From: Anaerohalosphaeraceae bacterium
GTDB taxonomy: Bacteria > Planctomycetota > Phycisphaerae > Sedimentisphaerales > Anaerohalosphaeraceae
Reading direction: 5' to 3'
NCBI GenBank assembly: GCA_030641315.1
Contig: DAOWHR010000254.1
Span: 1 to 34,540, forward strand
DNA length: 34,540 bases
Both the position numbers and the translations under genes were made by a program. The notes beneath the pieces are model-generated. The model was not told the DNA's origin. It saw nothing but the letters and a program-made list of their open reading frames with translations, and ran no database searches. Of the stretch, positions 33,323 to 34,540 are shown piece by piece (within the stretch, counting starts at the first letter, position 1; the number at the start of each line of letters is the position of its first letter).

Positions 33323-33547
33323 GTAGGCTGACCCCTGCGTAGAACGAGAGAGCGTGGTATTGAAAGAACCGATACGCCCTTCCGGGGAGGTCGGACCTGA
33401 CGGATCGCAAAACGCCCGCTTGCGGGACTTTCGGACGTCTGCAACGACCGCCCACTTTGAATTTAGGGTTTCTTTCATGATCGCTTTTACGTCTGTTGCG
33501 GAGGTTTCTACTAACAAAAAGATCTGTCTTTGGACAGATCTTTTTTT
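33323..33547 (+). ncRNA. Rod-shaped small RNA, 6S-RNA-like candidate
   Basis: Between a promoter and a strong terminator lies an RNA that pairs end to end. The pairs in order are CCCCTGCG (33332-33339) with TGCGGAGG (33497-33504), AGAGCG (33349-33354) with CGCTTT (33482-33487), TGAAAGAACC (33361-33370) with GGGTTTCTTTCA (33466-33477), and GGGAGGTCG (33385-33393) with CGACCGCCC (33445-33453), each with at most one mismatch or bulge. Between the last two is an internal bubble of 14 and 12 nt, about 49-62 and 132-143 nt from the start. A GC-rich hairpin (33415-33426) fills the end. Size, rod shape and bubble position match 6S RNA, which binds sigma-70 RNA polymerase; sequence identity to a known 6S was not checked. 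Confidence 0.5.
33516..33547 (+). terminator. Rho-independent terminator of the 6S-like RNA
   Basis: AAAAAGATCTGTC, loop TTTG and GACAGATCTTTTTTT form a long perfect stem flanked by A and T runs, so it could also act on the minus strand, although lon reads away from it there only after its own stop at 33621. Confidence 0.92.
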
Positions 33548-33620
33548 ATGCGCAAATAGTTCTGTTTAAGTTGTTAAGACTTTGCCGTATTTCGGATTCT
33601 ACAATTTTGGCTGCACAAAA

Positions 33621-34540
33621 TTAATCTCTCAGTGCTGCCCTTATAACTTCGTTGACATTTTTTACGAATTTAAAGTTTATTGTCTTTGCCTCTTTTGGCA
33701 GGTCGATCAGATCCTTTTTGTTTCTTGCAGGCAAAATAACCGTTTTGATACCTGCCCTTTTCGCAGCCAGTATCTTTTCTTTCAGCCCCCCTATCGGAAG
33801 CACGAGGCCCTTGAGTGTGATCTCGCCTGTCATTGCGATGTCCGGTCTTACGGGCTTGTTGAGAAGCAATGACACCAGTGCGGTAAAGATGGCGCAGCCA
33901 GCACTTGGCCCATCTTTTGGTACCGCACCAGCGGGTACGTGAACGTGGAAATCGAATTTCTTGAACGTGTCAGCCTCGATGCCGAATTTTTGGGCGTTTA
34001 CTTTGAGTACGGAAAAAGCAGCCTGGGCGCTTTCCCGCATCACATCGCCGATCTGGCCTGTGAGTTGGAAATCTCCTTTACCGGGCATTTTGGCAGATTC
34101 TATAAAGAGTATCTCGCCGCCAACCGGAGTATAGGCAAGTCCTGTCGCAACGCCTGGGGTCGCCGTTCTTAGAGCGAGTTCCGACTCATATATTCTTGGG
34201 CCCAATATATTTGCAAGTTTGGCCTTGTCAATTGTCGCACGGCGAATTTCTTTTTTGGCAATTTTTGTCGCAATCGCTCTGCATACCGCAGCGATCTTTC
34301 GTTCAAGGTTTCTGACGCCTGCTTCGCGTGTGTAGCCGTCAATTATCTCGCAGAGAGCGTTATCTTTTATGGTTAAGTTTGACTTCTTGAGGCCGTGCTC
34401 TTTAAGCTGGCGTGTTACAAGGTATTTTTTTGCGATCCTCAGCTTTTCATGTTCGGTATAGCCGGGCAGTTCGATCAGTTCCATCCTGTCCATAAGAGCA
34501 GGCGGGATCGGCTCGGTGTAATTGGCAGTCCCTATGAACA
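33621..34540 (-). CDS. lon: ATP-dependent protease Lon, C-terminal part (cut by window edge)
   Basis: This open frame continues past the window end; the visible 306 or so residues are the C-terminal third of Lon. The part beyond 34493 reads FIGTANYTEPIPPALMDRMELIEL, the end of the AAA+ domain (sensor-1 and arginine region). Next comes the small alpha domain (GVRNLERKIAAVCR) and the S16 protease domain with the catalytic Ser in KDGPSAGCAIF and the catalytic Lys in GGLKEKILAAKRAG, so the Ser-Lys dyad is intact. Lon degrades misfolded and regulatory proteins in the cytoplasm. An internal ATG at 34493 is not the start. The N-terminal substrate-binding domain and Walker motifs are outside the window. 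Confidence 0.97.
   Translation of the reverse strand, partial: FIGTANYTEPIPPALMDRMELIELPGYTEHEKLRIAKKYLVTRQLKEHGLKKSNLTIKDNALCEIIDGYTREAGVRNLERKIAAVCRAIATKIAKKEIRRATIDKAKLANILGPRIYESELALRTATPGVATGLAYTPVGGEILFIESAKMPGKGDFQLTGQIGDVMRESAQAAFSVLKVNAQKFGIEADTFKKFDFHVHVPAGAVPKDGPSAGCAIFTALVSLLLNKPVRPDIAMTGEITLKGLVLPIGGLKEKILAAKRAGIKTVILPARNKKDLIDLPKEAKTINFKFVKNVNEVIRAALRD

Noticed and set aside
33360-33410. Minus-strand GTCAGGTCCG resembling the SRP RNA apical motif
   Set aside because: The rest of the motif (GGAAGGAAGCAGCC) is absent and promoter and terminator point to the plus strand.
33275-33569. Overlapping ORFs on both strands (80 and 71 codons) across the 6S-like RNA
   Set aside because: They run through the terminator or promoter, have no ribosome sites and their codons follow RNA stems; the RNA reading explains the region better.
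1-34540. CRISPR arrays, insertion sequences, prophage, toxin-antitoxin or restriction genes
   Set aside because: No regularly spaced repeats, transposases, integrases or defence-type proteins were seen on either strand.

Overview
The window looks like chromosomal DNA from a planctomycete of the Phycisphaerae (Sedimentisphaerales-like) type. Pointers are the secreted pseudopilin-like protein with a KKGFTLIELLVVIAII start and a late FGDGH motif, a secreted protein ending in a single dockerin-like calcium loop, a PEGA-domain lipoprotein, a eukaryote-type UDP-sugar pyrophosphorylase and a PheT without its usual tRNA-binding insert. These are inferences from protein style; there is no rRNA to settle taxonomy. 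GC is moderate (judged by eye) and there are no insertion sequences, phage genes or CRISPR arrays.

Layout. 1-6.1 kb (minus): an MscS channel, then a tightly overlapping MacA/MacB/TolC-type tripartite exporter operon (adaptor, ATPase, permease, outer-membrane lipoprotein). 6.2-13.9 kb (minus): a possible transcription unit running from a B12-binding radical SAM enzyme through an OmpH/Skp-like secreted protein, a monoacylglycerol-lipase-like hydrolase and a three-domain LplT-PlsC-Aas fusion to a secreted lipase-like protein; the last three suggest lysophospholipid/fatty-acid recycling. 14.1-16.0 kb (plus): a sigma-54 activator-type AAA+ regulator with a promoter that may make a leaderless mRNA, followed by a strong promoter, a 44-codon ORF or structured RNA, and a terminator. 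16.0-20.1 kb: queA (plus) converging on a UAP1-type pyrophosphorylase (minus), then a pseudopilin-like gene (plus); the last two diverge from overlapping -35 boxes.

20.3-25.2 kb (minus): a surface polysaccharide locus: pyruvyltransferase-like protein, family 2 glycosyltransferase, Wzx-type flippase, and a radical SAM enzyme with its own promoter; between the last two lies what appears to be the tail of a decayed VOC/glyoxalase gene. 25.5-28.2 kb (plus): the dockerin-like secreted protein, tRNA-Arg(ACG), pta and a stand-alone LigD-type phosphoesterase domain. 28.2-31.0 kb (minus): PEGA lipoprotein, GlmM-like phosphohexomutase and a CDF metal transporter. 31.2-33.2 kb (plus): pheT without pheS. 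33.3-33.55 kb (plus): a promoter, a 173-nt rod-shaped RNA with a central bubble and a strong terminator, the best 6S-RNA-like candidate here. 33.6 kb to the end (minus): the C-terminal part of Lon protease, cut by the window edge.

The most interesting unexplained material is the two independent RNA-type loci (about 15.67-15.95 kb and 33.29-33.55 kb), the repeat-bearing leaderless promoter of the AAA+ regulator, and the radical SAM enzyme attached to the polysaccharide locus. I see no clear defence or other wholly new multi-gene system.
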